Position numbers and translations under genes: made by a program | Shown here: in pieces, positions 16,002-24,293 of the stretch | How positions within the stretch are numbered: position 1 is the first letter of the stretch | Layout of the letters: the number at the start of each line of letters is the position of its first letter | Notes under the pieces: generated by a model | What the model was told of the DNA's origin: nothing | Database searches by the model: none | What the model saw: the letters and a program-made list of their open reading frames with translations, nothing else | Origin: Streptomyces antioxidans | GTDB lineage: Bacteria > Actinomycetota > Actinomycetes > Streptomycetales > Streptomycetaceae | DNA: 64,000 nt | Assembly (NCBI RefSeq): GCF_000968685.2 | Contig: NZ_LAKD02000047.1 | Location: 82,516 to 146,515 of the forward strand | Reading direction: 5' to 3'

Positions 16002-16442
16002 CTAGGCCTCGGCGACCTCCGCGTAGCGCTGGCAGAGTTCGGGCGCGCCATCGGCGGCCCATTGCTGACCGGCCTCGACGACGTCAACCTCCCGGCCGGA
16101 GGCCAACCTGACGACGGGTCGGCCGTTGGGCCACACCTGCCAGACGGCCCCGGGGACGGTGCGGACGATGACCGTGCCCAGGTACAGACCGGCGTCGTTG
16201 CCGAGCCAGGGGAGCTCGTCCGGGTCGTCGCGCCAGCGGGGCGCCATCTGGTCCAGTGCCTCCAGGGAGGCCGTGGAGTCATCGAGCCCGATGCCCGCGT
16301 CGGAAGCCCGCGCGCGCAGGAGTTCGCATTCGGAGAGCAGTTGGGCGACGCCCTGGGGATCCTCCTCCTGGGCACCCGTCAGGGCCGCGCCCGAGGCGGG
16401 ACCGCGCCGCTTGCGCCAGTTGTCCAAGAAGGAGATGTTCAT
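16002..16442 (-). CDS. small conserved actinobacterial protein (DUF6278-like)
   Basis: A 146-residue cytoplasmic protein beginning MNISFLDNWRKRRG, which resembles the Streptomyces DUF6278 family as I remember it; that assignment is from memory and unverified. The C-terminal half has an alternating pattern with GLYLGTVIVRTVPGAVWQVW and GREVDVVEAGQQW, reminiscent of a small beta-sheet domain. I chose ATG 16442 because the upstream extension to 16529 has no ribosome site; the site before 16442 is itself weak. Function unknown. Confidence 0.7.
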   Translation of the reverse strand: MNISFLDNWRKRRGPASGAALTGAQEEDPQGVAQLLSECELLRARASDAGIGLDDSTASLEALDQMAPRWRDDPDELPWLGNDAGLYLGTVIVRTVPGAVWQVWPNGRPVVRLASGREVDVVEAGQQWAADGAPELCQRYAEVAEA

Positions 16443-16580
16443 ACCGCTCAGCGTGGCATCCAGGCCACCGGCACACCACAGGGCGCGCGGTATGAGCTGT
16501 GACCCGCTGCTTGTCTTGACGACACCCACCTGCCTCCATACGTTCTCCGGGCACCTGTCGAATCGCCTGTCGGGTCGGCC

Positions 16581-16616
16581 GGTCGGTTAGTTGGTCGGTT
16601 AGTTGGTCGGTTGCGA
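16581..16616. repeat. 12-bp tandem repeat upstream of SGNH hydrolase
   Basis: Three copies of GGTCGGTTAGTT (the third diverged) immediately before the ribosome site of the SGNH hydrolase gene. AT-richer than surroundings; it may overlap the promoter or leader. Confidence 0.5.
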
Positions 16617-16628
16617 GAGGGGACACGT

Positions 16629-18437
16629 ATGCGCGTCGGGAGACCGTGGGCAACCGCCGGGGTCGTCGCGGGAGGTGTCACCCTCGCACTGATCGCGCCC
16701 TCCCCCGCCGCACCGGCCGACGTGCCGACCCACAAGCCGCTCCCTTTGGAGCGGCTTTTCGACAACCGGGCGGTCAGCGATGACGCCCGGCCAGGTGACG
16801 CCGACTTCGACGGCGCGGGGGCCTCGCTCTCCGTGCAGGATCTGCTGGCCGCCGGCTGGACCCCGGGACGCGCCATCGCCCTGGACGCGGCGCGGCTGAC
16901 CTGGCCGAGGAGCGCGGGGGCACGCCCGGACAATGTGATCGCCGACGGTCAGACGGTGCGGCTGCGCGGGCGCGGCGAGGCGCTGACCTTCCTGGTGGCG
17001 AGCAGTTCGCCGAACGGGCCCGGCGCCGGGACGACCGGCGTCGGAACGGTCCGCTACCGCGACGGGTCGAGCCATCCGTACACGCTGAGCGCGCCGGACT
17101 GGCGGGCGGGCCCCGCCGCCACCAAGGCCGTGGGCCTCCCCCATCTCAACACCGCCGCCGGGCAGCGGCAGGAGACGGCCCGGCTGTACGCGGTGACGGT
17201 GCCGCTGGAGCGCGGCCACGAGGTCGCGTCGGTGGTCCTGCCGGGGGACCCGGGCCCGGCGGCCGATCTCCATGTCTTCGCCGCGTCGCTGCGGCAGCCC
17301 GCGTACGGCTGGACCGGCAGCTGGGCGGCGAACACCGCCGGGTACACCGAGGTGGGGCCGTGGAGCGATCAGACGCTGCGGCTGGTGGTGCACACCAGCG
17401 CGGGCGGACCGGGGGCCAGGGTCCGGCTGGAGAACACCTTCGCCGCGGCCCCGGTGGAGATCGGGCACGCGACGGTCGCGCTGCAGGCGAGCGGCGCGGC
17501 GGCGCAGGGGTCACCGGTGCCGCTGACGTTCGGCGGGCGGCCGGGGACCTCGGTCCCGGCGGGCGCGCAGGTGTTCAGCGATCCGGTGCACCTCCCGGTC
17601 CCGGCGGACGCCAATCTGCTGGTGAGCATCCATCTGCCGGGGACGGTCGCGGCGGTGCCGGTGCACAGCCAGGCCACCCAGCGGTCGTATCTGAGCGCGG
17701 CGGGCAGCGGTGACCGGACCGCGGAGCCGGGCGGCGCGTCGTACACCGGCACCCTCACCACCTGGCCGTTCCTGACCGGGGTCGATGTGCGGGGCGGGCC
17801 GGGTTCGGTGGTGGCGCTCGGCGACTCGATCACCGACGGCACCAAGTCCACCGATGACGCCAACCGCCGCTGGCCCGATGTGCTCGCGCGGCGGCTGCGC
17901 GCCCAGTCCGAGGTCCCGGCGTACGGGGTGGTCAACGCGGGCATCTCCGCCAACCGCGTGGTGGCCGACCGCTATCCGGGCGAGGGCGTCTCCACGGACA
18001 CCGGCGGGGTCAGCACCCAGCACCGGCTGGAGCGGGATGTGCTCGCCCAGACCGGGGCCCGTACGGTCGTCATCTTCCAGGGCATCAACGATCTGCGGTG
18101 GGGCAGCTCGGCCGAGGAGCTGATCGCGGGTCTGCGGTCGGTCGCGGCGCGGCTGCGGGAGCGCGGGCAGCGGGTGGTCGGAGCCACCATCGCCCCGTGC
18201 GAGGGCGAGTCGCTGTGTACGGCGGACGCGGAGGTGCGGCGCTCGGCCGTCAACGCCTTCATCCGGGACAGCGGCGGGGCGTTCGACGCCGTACTGGACT
18301 TCGACGCGGTGGTGCGGGACCCCGAGCACCCGGCGCGGATCCTGCCCGCCTATGACAGCGGGGACCATCTGCACCCGGGCGACGCGGGGTTGCGGGCGAT
18401 GGCGGAGTCGATCGACCTGCGGAAGCTGGCCGGGTAG
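16629..18437 (+). CDS. exported SGNH/GDSL-family hydrolase
   Basis: A 602-residue secreted esterase/lipase-type protein. Residues 1-33 form a signal peptide (AGVVAGGVTLALIAPSPAAPA). Residues ~40-390 are a beta-rich N-terminal region. The SGNH catalytic domain is C-terminal: block I VVALGDSITDG (Ser ~401), block III GINDL, and block V Asp/His in DSGDHLHPGDAG. The ATG at 16629 follows GAGAGGGGACACGT; a TTG at 16611 is less likely. These proteins deacylate polysaccharides or lipids outside the cell; substrate unknown. Its end forms one arm of the terminator shared with exonuclease III. Confidence 0.88.
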   Translation: MRVGRPWATAGVVAGGVTLALIAPSPAAPADVPTHKPLPLERLFDNRAVSDDARPGDADFDGAGASLSVQDLLAAGWTPGRAIALDAARLTWPRSAGARPDNVIADGQTVRLRGRGEALTFLVASSSPNGPGAGTTGVGTVRYRDGSSHPYTLSAPDWRAGPAATKAVGLPHLNTAAGQRQETARLYAVTVPLERGHEVASVVLPGDPGPAADLHVFAASLRQPAYGWTGSWAANTAGYTEVGPWSDQTLRLVVHTSAGGPGARVRLENTFAAAPVEIGHATVALQASGAAAQGSPVPLTFGGRPGTSVPAGAQVFSDPVHLPVPADANLLVSIHLPGTVAAVPVHSQATQRSYLSAAGSGDRTAEPGGASYTGTLTTWPFLTGVDVRGGPGSVVALGDSITDGTKSTDDANRRWPDVLARRLRAQSEVPAYGVVNAGISANRVVADRYPGEGVSTDTGGVSTQHRLERDVLAQTGARTVVIFQGINDLRWGSSAEELIAGLRSVAARLRERGQRVVGATIAPCEGESLCTADAEVRRSAVNAFIRDSGGAFDAVLDFDAVVRDPEHPARILPAYDSGDHLHPGDAGLRAMAESIDLRKLAG

Positions 18438-18472
18438 GAGGGGAGCCCCCGAGCCCCAGGGGCTCCCCTCCT
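18436..18472. terminator. strong bidirectional terminator
   Basis: AGGAGGGGAGCCCC / GGGGCTCCCCTCCT are perfect 14-nt arms with a 9-nt loop between convergent stops at 18437 and 18496. The left arm overlaps the last base of the SGNH hydrolase stop codon. Confidence 0.8.
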
Positions 18473-18495
18473 CGTCAGGGCGTACCGCCGCGGGG

Positions 18496-19275
18496 TCACA
18501 CCTCCAGGTCGACGACGACCGGGGCGTGGTCGGAGGCGCCCTTGCCCTTGCGCTCCTCGCGGTCCACATACGCGTCGCCGACCGCCTTGGCGAACGTCTC
18601 GTTCCCGTAGACCAGGTCGATGCGCATGCCGCGGTTCTTGGGGAAGCCCAGCTCGCGGTAGTCCCAGTAGGTGAAGGGGCGGTCGTACTTCAGCGGCCTG
18701 GGCACCACGTCCGAGAGCCCCGACTCGCGCAGCGCCGCCAGGGCCTCGCGCTCCAGGTCCGTCACATGCGTCAGCCCGTCGAAGGCGGAGCGGTCCCAGA
18801 CGTCCTCGTCGGTCGGCGCCACATTGAAGTCGCCGAGGACCGCGAAGGGGCGCTCACCGGCCGCGTCCCCGGCGAGGGCGGTGCGCAGCGCCTCCAGCCA
18901 GCGCAGCTTGTAGTCGAAGTGGGGGTGGCCGATCTCCCGCCCGTTGGGCACATAGACCGACCACAGGCGGACCGGGCCGCAGGTGGCGCCTATCGCCCGC
19001 GGCTCCTGGCCGCCGTCGTAGTCCGGGCCGCCGGGCAGGCCCACGGTGACGTCCGCGAGCCCGGCCCTGGAGAGCAGCGCCACTCCGTTCCACCGGCCGG
19101 TGGCGTTGACCGCGGCCTCGTAGCCGAGCTCGCGCAGCGGCTCGTACGGAAAGGCGGACTCGGCGCACTTGGTCTCCTGGACGCACAGGACGTCCGTGCC
19201 GCTGCTCTCCAGCCAGGCCAGCAGCCGGGGCAGCCGGGCGGTGATCGAATTGACGTTCCAGGTCGCGATGCGCAT
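18496..19275 (-). CDS. xthA: exodeoxyribonuclease III
   Basis: A 259-residue EEP-fold nuclease, a 3'-5' exonuclease and AP endonuclease of base excision repair. Clear family motifs: MRIATWNVNSI (start; Asn metal ligand), VQETKC (catalytic Glu), SVYVPNG (Tyr), GDFNVAPTDEDVW (Asp/Asn), and C-terminal RIDLVYG plus GASDHAPV (catalytic Asp-His). Three extra upstream codons are possible, but the family start MRIATWN at 19275 fits. Monocistronic. Confidence 0.95.
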   Translation of the reverse strand: MRIATWNVNSITARLPRLLAWLESSGTDVLCVQETKCAESAFPYEPLRELGYEAAVNATGRWNGVALLSRAGLADVTVGLPGGPDYDGGQEPRAIGATCGPVRLWSVYVPNGREIGHPHFDYKLRWLEALRTALAGDAAGERPFAVLGDFNVAPTDEDVWDRSAFDGLTHVTDLEREALAALRESGLSDVVPRPLKYDRPFTYWDYRELGFPKNRGMRIDLVYGNETFAKAVGDAYVDREERKGKGASDHAPVVVDLEV

Positions 19276-19317
19276 AGGGCACAACCTACATCCCGGCTCT
19301 GACAGCCGGCCCGGCCC

Positions 19318-19974
19318 TCAGAGGGTGAGGGATTCGCCCGGGGTCAGCCGCAGGTGTTCGGCGCCTTCGGTGCCGGGGCCCTCGGGGCCGAGCATCCGCC
19401 CGTAGACCGTGTGCGCGACGTCGGTCAGCAGGGCGTCGTGGATGTCGACGGCCCGGCGCGGGCCGACCGCGCGGACATAGTCGAGGATCTCGGCGAACTT
19501 GTTCCAGGGGGCGTGCACCGGCAGCATCAGCGTGTCCACCCGGTGCCCGGCGGGCACCGTAAGGGCGTCACCGGGGTGGAAGAGCTTGCCGTCCAGCAGA
19601 TATCCCACATTGGTGATCCGGGGGATATCGGGGTGGATCACGGCGTGCAGCTGGCCGTGGACCTCGATGTCGAATCCCGCCGCGGTGAAGGAGTCGCCCT
19701 CGCCGATGGTGTTCACCCGCCCGGGGAACGCCGAGGAGATCTGGTGGGCGACGCTGCGCAGCGTCCAGATCTGGGCGGCGGGGCTGGCGTCGAGCGCCGT
19801 GCGCAGCCGCTCCTCGTTGAAGTGGTCGACGTGCTCGTGGGTGACCAGGATCGCGTCCGCGCCGACCGCGGCGTCCGCTTCGCTGAAGGCTCCGGGGTCG
19901 ATGACGAGCATCTGCCCGTCCTTCTCGATCCGGACGCAGGAATGGCCCTTCTTGGTGAGCTTCATGGAGATCAT
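19318..19974 (-). CDS. MBL-fold metallohydrolase (UlaG-like)
   Basis: A 218-residue metallo-beta-lactamase-fold protein. The metal-binding motif is THEHVDHF (HxHxDH), preceded by LVIDPGAFS, with further ligand positions in HGQLHAVIH, LFHPGDAL and MLPVHAPW. The GxSCVRIEKDG beginning is typical of the UlaG/YtnP-like group that hydrolyses phosphodiester or lactone bonds. ATG 19974 is given; ATG 19965 (MKLTKKGHS) is equally possible, and neither has a good ribosome site. It lies 26 bases downstream of the enol-lactonase fusion gene and may be co-transcribed. Substrate unknown. Confidence 0.85.
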   Translation of the reverse strand: MISMKLTKKGHSCVRIEKDGQMLVIDPGAFSEADAAVGADAILVTHEHVDHFNEERLRTALDASPAAQIWTLRSVAHQISSAFPGRVNTIGEGDSFTAAGFDIEVHGQLHAVIHPDIPRITNVGYLLDGKLFHPGDALTVPAGHRVDTLMLPVHAPWNKFAEILDYVRAVGPRRAVDIHDALLTDVAHTVYGRMLGPEGPGTEGAEHLRLTPGESLTL

Positions 19975-20000
19975 TGTGCTACCGCGGCCCCATGGCCGTA

Positions 20001-21290
20001 CTACCCCTCGGGGCTCGTCTCCTCGCGGATGATCCGCTGGGCCACCGCGAAGGCGGAGTTCGCCGTCGGCACCCCGCAGTAGACGCCGGTGTGCAGCAGC
20101 ACTTCCTTGATCTCGGTGGGGGTGAGTCCGTTGCGCAGCGCGGCCCGGGTGTGGAAGGCGAGTTCGTCGAGGTGGCCGCGGGCGGCGAGGGCGGTGAGGG
20201 TGACCACGCTGCGGATCCGCCGGTCGATTCCGGGCCGGGTCCACACCTCGCCCCAGGCGTAGCGGGTGATGAAGTCCTGGAAGTCGCCGGTGAACTCGTC
20301 GGCCACGGACTGCGCCCGGTCCACATGGGCGTCGCCCAGCACCTCGCGGCGCACCTTGATGCCCTGGTCGTACGCGTCGGCGCGGGCGTCAAGCAGCGGC
20401 TCGGGCGCATGGTGGTCGGGCCCGACGACCTCGCCGCCGGGCGGCGGCACGGGCGAGAGCACGGGCTTGGGCGGGGGCGCGGGGATCGCGGTCACCCCGG
20501 TCGGGTGATCGGCACTCTGCCAGGAGCTGGAGAAGTGGCGCACCAGCAGCTCGGTGACGGCCATCGGCTGCTCGACCGGGGCCAGGTGGGAGGCGCCGGG
20601 GACCAGCGCGAGCCGGGCGTCGGCGATCCCGGCGACCAGGACGCGGGCGTCGGCGGCCGGGGTGACCTGGTCGTCGGCACCGGCCACCACGAGGGTGGGG
20701 ACGCCGATCCGGCTGAGCTCGGCGCGGACGTCGAAGGCCGCAAGTGCCTCGCAGGCGGCGATGTAGCAGCCGGGGTCGGTGGTGCGGACCATCTGGACGG
20801 CCCACTCGACGATGGCGGGCTGGGCGGCGGCGAAGCCGGGGGTGAACCAGCGCTCGGGGGTGGCGCGGGCGATCGGGTCGAGGCCGTTGGTGCGGACCAC
20901 GACGCCGCGCTGCCGGAAGGAGTCGGCGGTGCCGAAGCGCGGGGAGGCGGAGACGAGGGCGAGTGAGCCCACTCTCTGGGGATGTCGCAGCGCGAGTTCG
21001 GCGCCGATGGCCCCGCCGATCGAGCAGCCCGCGTAGCCGAAGCGCTCGACGCCGAGCTGGTCGAGGGTGGCCAGCAGCCGGTCGGCGAGCTCGGCCACGG
21101 AGGGGGCCGGGTGGGCGGGCGCGCCGCCGTGGCCGGGGAGGTCGAAGCGGAGGACGCGCCAGTGGCGGGAGAGCTCGGGTATCTGGCGGTCCCACATGTG
21201 CCAGGTGGTGCCCAGCGACGGTCCGAGGACGAGCAGGGGCCCGTCCTCGGGGCCGTCGGTCCGGTACTGAAGTGTCTTCGTCTCGCTCAC
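20001..21290 (-). CDS. pcaL: fused 3-oxoadipate enol-lactonase / 4-carboxymuconolactone decarboxylase
   Basis: A 429-residue fusion. Residues 1-270 are an alpha/beta hydrolase with nucleophile Ser90 (GCSIGG), acid in VAGADDQVTP and His in GASHLAPVEQP: the enol-lactonase (PcaD) part. After a Pro-rich linker (~280-300), residues ~315-425 are a carboxymuconolactone decarboxylase domain (PcaC) with FQDFITRYAWGEVWTRPGID and KEVLLHTGVYCGVP. PcaL fusions perform two consecutive steps of the protocatechuate branch of the beta-ketoadipate pathway. Unusually, no pcaGH, pcaB, pcaIJ or pcaR is next to it, so it may serve another lactone pathway. GTG start with a weak ribosome site. Confidence 0.88.
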   Translation of the reverse strand: MSETKTLQYRTDGPEDGPLLVLGPSLGTTWHMWDRQIPELSRHWRVLRFDLPGHGGAPAHPAPSVAELADRLLATLDQLGVERFGYAGCSIGGAIGAELALRHPQRVGSLALVSASPRFGTADSFRQRGVVVRTNGLDPIARATPERWFTPGFAAAQPAIVEWAVQMVRTTDPGCYIAACEALAAFDVRAELSRIGVPTLVVAGADDQVTPAADARVLVAGIADARLALVPGASHLAPVEQPMAVTELLVRHFSSSWQSADHPTGVTAIPAPPPKPVLSPVPPPGGEVVGPDHHAPEPLLDARADAYDQGIKVRREVLGDAHVDRAQSVADEFTGDFQDFITRYAWGEVWTRPGIDRRIRSVVTLTALAARGHLDELAFHTRAALRNGLTPTEIKEVLLHTGVYCGVPTANSAFAVAQRIIREETSPEG

Positions 21291-21355
21291 CCGAAAACGG
21301 TATCCGACACGGGTGGCGGGGTTTTCGGGCGCGATGCACCCAGGACGTGAAGGCC

Positions 21356-21967
21356 TTACGGCGTGACCGTGGAGACCACGTAAACCTTCGGGTGCACGGG
21401 GTTATCGAACTTGACCGTGATCCTCAGCTTGGGTTGCGGATCTTGTCGTTTGATGATCATCCCGGCCCAGTCGTGACCGGGCGCTCCGACCTGCCAACCG
21501 ACCTTCTTCGCCTGTCCCTTGGTGATGGTCACCTCGCCCTCGTCCAGGGCGGAGCGGCGGGTGCCGAGCTTGGTCAGGAAGGAGTCCAGCCCGTGGCGGG
21601 ACGTGACGAACTGCACGTACAGCGAGCTGACCTTCCAGGAGTTGGTCTCGTAGAACGCGACCTTCTTGGAGTACAGCGGCACCGGCACGTCGTATATGCG
21701 CCGCTGCACCCGGGTCGGATAGCCCGCGCTGAGGCCCGTGGCCGACGCCGCCTCCGCCTTGTCCTCACCGCCGTTGCGGCTCTGGATGGCGGAGATCACC
21801 AGATAGCCCGCCGGGATCGCGATCAGCAGGAAGATCGCCAGGGCCTTGACCCAGCGTCGGGGCCGACGGCCGCCGCCCGGTGTGGGGCCGCCGGACGCGG
21901 GGCCGCCGGGGCGCGCACCGTCGGCCGGGGGCACCGCGGCGCCGGGCCGCTGCTCGGCGGCGGTCAT
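21356..21967 (-). CDS. single-pass membrane protein of unknown function
   Basis: A 203-residue protein with a Pro/Gly-rich cytoplasmic N-tail (residues 1-38), an RRPRRW basic flank, one transmembrane helix (ALAIFLLIAIPAGYLVISAI, ~42-61) and a ~140-residue extracytoplasmic domain containing several aromatic residues (VPVPLYSKKVAFYETNSW). ATG overlaps the ROK kinase stop (ATGA), so it is translated with the kinase. The family is conserved-looking but I do not recognise it; a link to the sugar kinase is positional only. Confidence 0.75.
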   Translation of the reverse strand: MTAAEQRPGAAVPPADGARPGGPASGGPTPGGGRRPRRWVKALAIFLLIAIPAGYLVISAIQSRNGGEDKAEAASATGLSAGYPTRVQRRIYDVPVPLYSKKVAFYETNSWKVSSLYVQFVTSRHGLDSFLTKLGTRRSALDEGEVTITKGQAKKVGWQVGAPGHDWAGMIIKRQDPQPKLRITVKFDNPVHPKVYVVSTVTP

Positions 21968-23118
21968 CCGCGGCCTGCCTGGCCGCGCGGCGCCAGCCGC
22001 AGCGGGGAGGCGGACCCGGCGCGCTCGTAGCGCTCGACCCGGCGGCGGTTGGCGCGGCGGAAGCGGCGGGCGACCAGCCGGGCGAGATCGGCGGCGCCGA
22101 CCATCCCGGCCTCGGGGCCCAGCTGCGCCTTGACGATCCGCGCCTCCGGCCGGTAGCCGCGGCCGGTCAGGGTGCGCCGGAAGGCGTCCCGGGCGGGGCC
22201 GATCAGCAGGTCGTCGGCGGCGCTGACGCCGCCGCCGATGACGAAGCAGGAGGGGTCGAGGGCGGCGGCGAGATTGGCGATGCCGACGCCGAGCCACTGG
22301 CCGATGTCCTGGAGCAGTTCGACGCACATGGCGTCGCCCTGGCGGGCCAGCTCGGTGATCAGCGGCCCGGTGATCTCCTGGATGTTGCCGCCGACCCGGT
22401 CGGTGATCCCGTACGCCACCGGCGATTCGGCGGCGGCCAGCTCACGGGCCTCGCGGACCAGGGCGTTGCCCGAGCTGTACTGCTCCCAGCAGCCGCGGTT
22501 GCCGCACGGGCAGCGGTGGCCGGCCGGGACGACCTGCATATGGCCGAACTCCCCGGCGACCCCGTACTTGCCGCGCTTGACCTGGCCGTCCTCCAGGATC
22601 GCGCCGCCGATCCCGGTACCGAGGGTGATCATGACGAGATGGTCCTCGCCGGCCCCGGCGCCGAACCGCCACTCCGCCCAGGCGGCGGCGTTGGCGTCGT
22701 TGTCGACCAGGACCGGTACGACGAGCCTTTCCGCGAGCCGGTCGCGCAGCGGCTCATTGCGCCAGGACAGGTGCGGGGCGAAGAGCACCCGGTTGCGGTC
22801 GGCGTCCACCCAGCCCGCGGCGCCGATGCCCACGGCGTGCACATCGTGCCGGTCGGAGAGGTCAAGCACCAGCTCGGTGATGGTGTCCTCGACGACCTTG
22901 GGGCTCTTGGACTTGTCCGGCGTCTCGGTGCGCAGCTTCTCGAGGATGTTGCCGTCGGCGTCGACCACCCCGGCCATCACCTTGGTGCCGCCGATGTCGA
23001 TGCCGACCGTGGGCACCCGGGGCGCGCTGAGGTGCGAGCGGCGCTCACGGGTGCCGACGGTCCGCAGCACGGTGGCCCGGGCCGAGCCCCGGTGCACTCG
23101 TTCGCGGTAGATGCTCAT
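21964..23118 (-). CDS. ROK-family sugar kinase, glucokinase-like
   Basis: A 384-residue ROK kinase with an unusual ~35-residue basic N-terminal extension before the ATP motif GIDIGGTKVMAGVV. Catalytic region DNDANAAAWAEW, phosphate loop LGTGIGGAI, and the ROK zinc motif GHRCPCGNRGCWEQYSSG are present; EFGHMQV supplies the substrate Glu/His. It lacks the HTH domain of ROK repressors and so should be an enzyme phosphorylating glucose or a related hexose. ATG 23118 is preceded by GAGGGGG. It lies downstream of a sugar ABC operon on the same strand but separated by ~320 bases. Confidence 0.88.
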   Translation of the reverse strand: MSIYRERVHRGSARATVLRTVGTRERRSHLSAPRVPTVGIDIGGTKVMAGVVDADGNILEKLRTETPDKSKSPKVVEDTITELVLDLSDRHDVHAVGIGAAGWVDADRNRVLFAPHLSWRNEPLRDRLAERLVVPVLVDNDANAAAWAEWRFGAGAGEDHLVMITLGTGIGGAILEDGQVKRGKYGVAGEFGHMQVVPAGHRCPCGNRGCWEQYSSGNALVREARELAAAESPVAYGITDRVGGNIQEITGPLITELARQGDAMCVELLQDIGQWLGVGIANLAAALDPSCFVIGGGVSAADDLLIGPARDAFRRTLTGRGYRPEARIVKAQLGPEAGMVGAADLARLVARRFRRANRRRVERYERAGSASPLRLAPRGQAGRG

Positions 23119-23384
23119 CGGCCGGCCCCCTCGCCGGTGTGGGGGGTGCGGTCGCTGCGGGTACGTGCTCGCAAGAGTTCGTCGTCCCTGCGGGGGTCTC
23201 GGGAGGCCGCGCGGCCTCGGATGCGTCGGTCGTGGCGGGTGGGGCCCGCCGTGCGATTGTGCCTCACCCGCGCCTCATGGCGCATGGCGAGCCTACGGTG
23301 CGCGGCCCCCGGGAAGACCGGAACACGGCCGACGACCCGGCCGCGCGGCCGTGACGAACGCTCTCGGCCCTTGGCACCCCTCTC
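23119..23384. other. intergenic region without recognisable gene
   Basis: About 270 bases between the ROK kinase start and the repeat near the ABC ATPase stop. No frame here looks coding and no clear hairpin stands out; it should contain the ROK kinase promoter. Confidence 0.4.
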
Positions 23385-23451
23385 CTCGGCCCGTGACGAC
23401 CCTCGGCCGTGGCGACCCTCAGCCCGTGACGACCCTCAGCCCTTGGCGACC
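23385..23451. repeat. 17-bp tandem repeat across a stop codon
   Basis: Four units of 16-17 bp, CTC[GA]GCCCGTGACGACC-like, in a row. The ABC ATPase stop codon (TCA on plus strand, 23436) lies inside the fourth unit, so the repeat forms the last codons (GGVAKG) and the 3' flank. Confidence 0.6.
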
Positions 23452-24293
23452 CCTCCCGACAGATCGGGGGCGGGGGTGCGGGCCAGCTCATGGCTGAGCT
23501 GCTCCAGCTCGCTGCCGCCCGCCATCTGCCGGGTCAGCTCCTCCAGGGCGATCTCGTCCTTGGCGTGGCTGCCCGCCATGGCGCCGCGCTTGAGCAGCAC
23601 GAAGCGGTCGCCGACCAGATAGGCGTGGTGGGGGTTGTGGGTGATGAGGACCACGCCGAGGCCCGCGTCCCGGGCGGCCGCGACGTACTTGAGCACGACG
23701 CCGGACTGCTTGACGCCCAGCGCCGCCGTGGGCTCGTCCAGGATGAGCACCTTGGCGCCGAAGTGGACGGCGCGGGCGATGGCCACGCACTGGCGCTGGC
23801 CGCCGGAGAGGGTGCCGACGGGCTGGTCGACATCGCGCAGATCGATGCCCATGCGCAGCAGTTCGCGGTGGGTCGTGGTGCGCATCGCCTCCACGTCGAG
23901 GCGGCGGAGCGGTCCGCGGCCCCTGTGGATCTCCGAACCCAGGAAGAAGTTCCGCCACACCGGCATCAGCGGGACCACGGCGAGGTCCTGGTAGACCGTG
24001 GCGATCCCGCGGTCAAGGGCCTCGCGCGGGGAGCCGAGCCGGGTCTCCTCCCCCTCGATGGCGAGGCTGCCGCCGTCGTGCTGGTGCAGCCCCGCGACGA
24101 TCTTGATGAGGGTGGACTTGCCCGCACCGTTGTCCCCGAGGACGCAGGTGATCTCCCCGGCGTGCACCTCGAGGGAGACGCCGTCCAGGGCCTTGACGTT
24201 GCCGTAGTACTTGCTGATGTCGCTCAGCGCGACCAGGGCCGTCCGGGACGCCGGAGATGCCGTGGATGCCTGAGATACCTTGGAGATGCTCAC
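23436..24293 (-). CDS. sugar ABC transporter ATPase (RbsA/XylG-like, single domain)
   Basis: A 285-residue ATPase with Walker A GDNGAGKST, signature LSGGQRQ, Walker B VLILDEPTAALG and H-loop VLITHNPHHAY. The EGEETRLGSPREALDRGIATVYQDL segment is typical of CUT2 (ribose/xylose-type) ATPases, but this is the single-domain form rather than the ~500-residue tandem version. Note Cys in SGGQRQCVAIARA where Arg/Ala is usual. GTG 24293 overlaps the permease stop (GTGA); a longer frame would run back into the permease gene. Last gene of the three-gene importer. Confidence 0.9.
   Translation of the reverse strand: MSISKVSQASTASPASRTALVALSDISKYYGNVKALDGVSLEVHAGEITCVLGDNGAGKSTLIKIVAGLHQHDGGSLAIEGEETRLGSPREALDRGIATVYQDLAVVPLMPVWRNFFLGSEIHRGRGPLRRLDVEAMRTTTHRELLRMGIDLRDVDQPVGTLSGGQRQCVAIARAVHFGAKVLILDEPTAALGVKQSGVVLKYVAAARDAGLGVVLITHNPHHAYLVGDRFVLLKRGAMAGSHAKDEIALEELTRQMAGGSELEQLSHELARTPAPDLSGGVAKG

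Noticed and set aside
15317..16375. Leftward 352-residue frame across the hairpin array
   Set aside because: Its repeats simply mirror the DNA hairpins (CAPEPRTWG-type), and it overlaps the conserved small protein gene in another frame.
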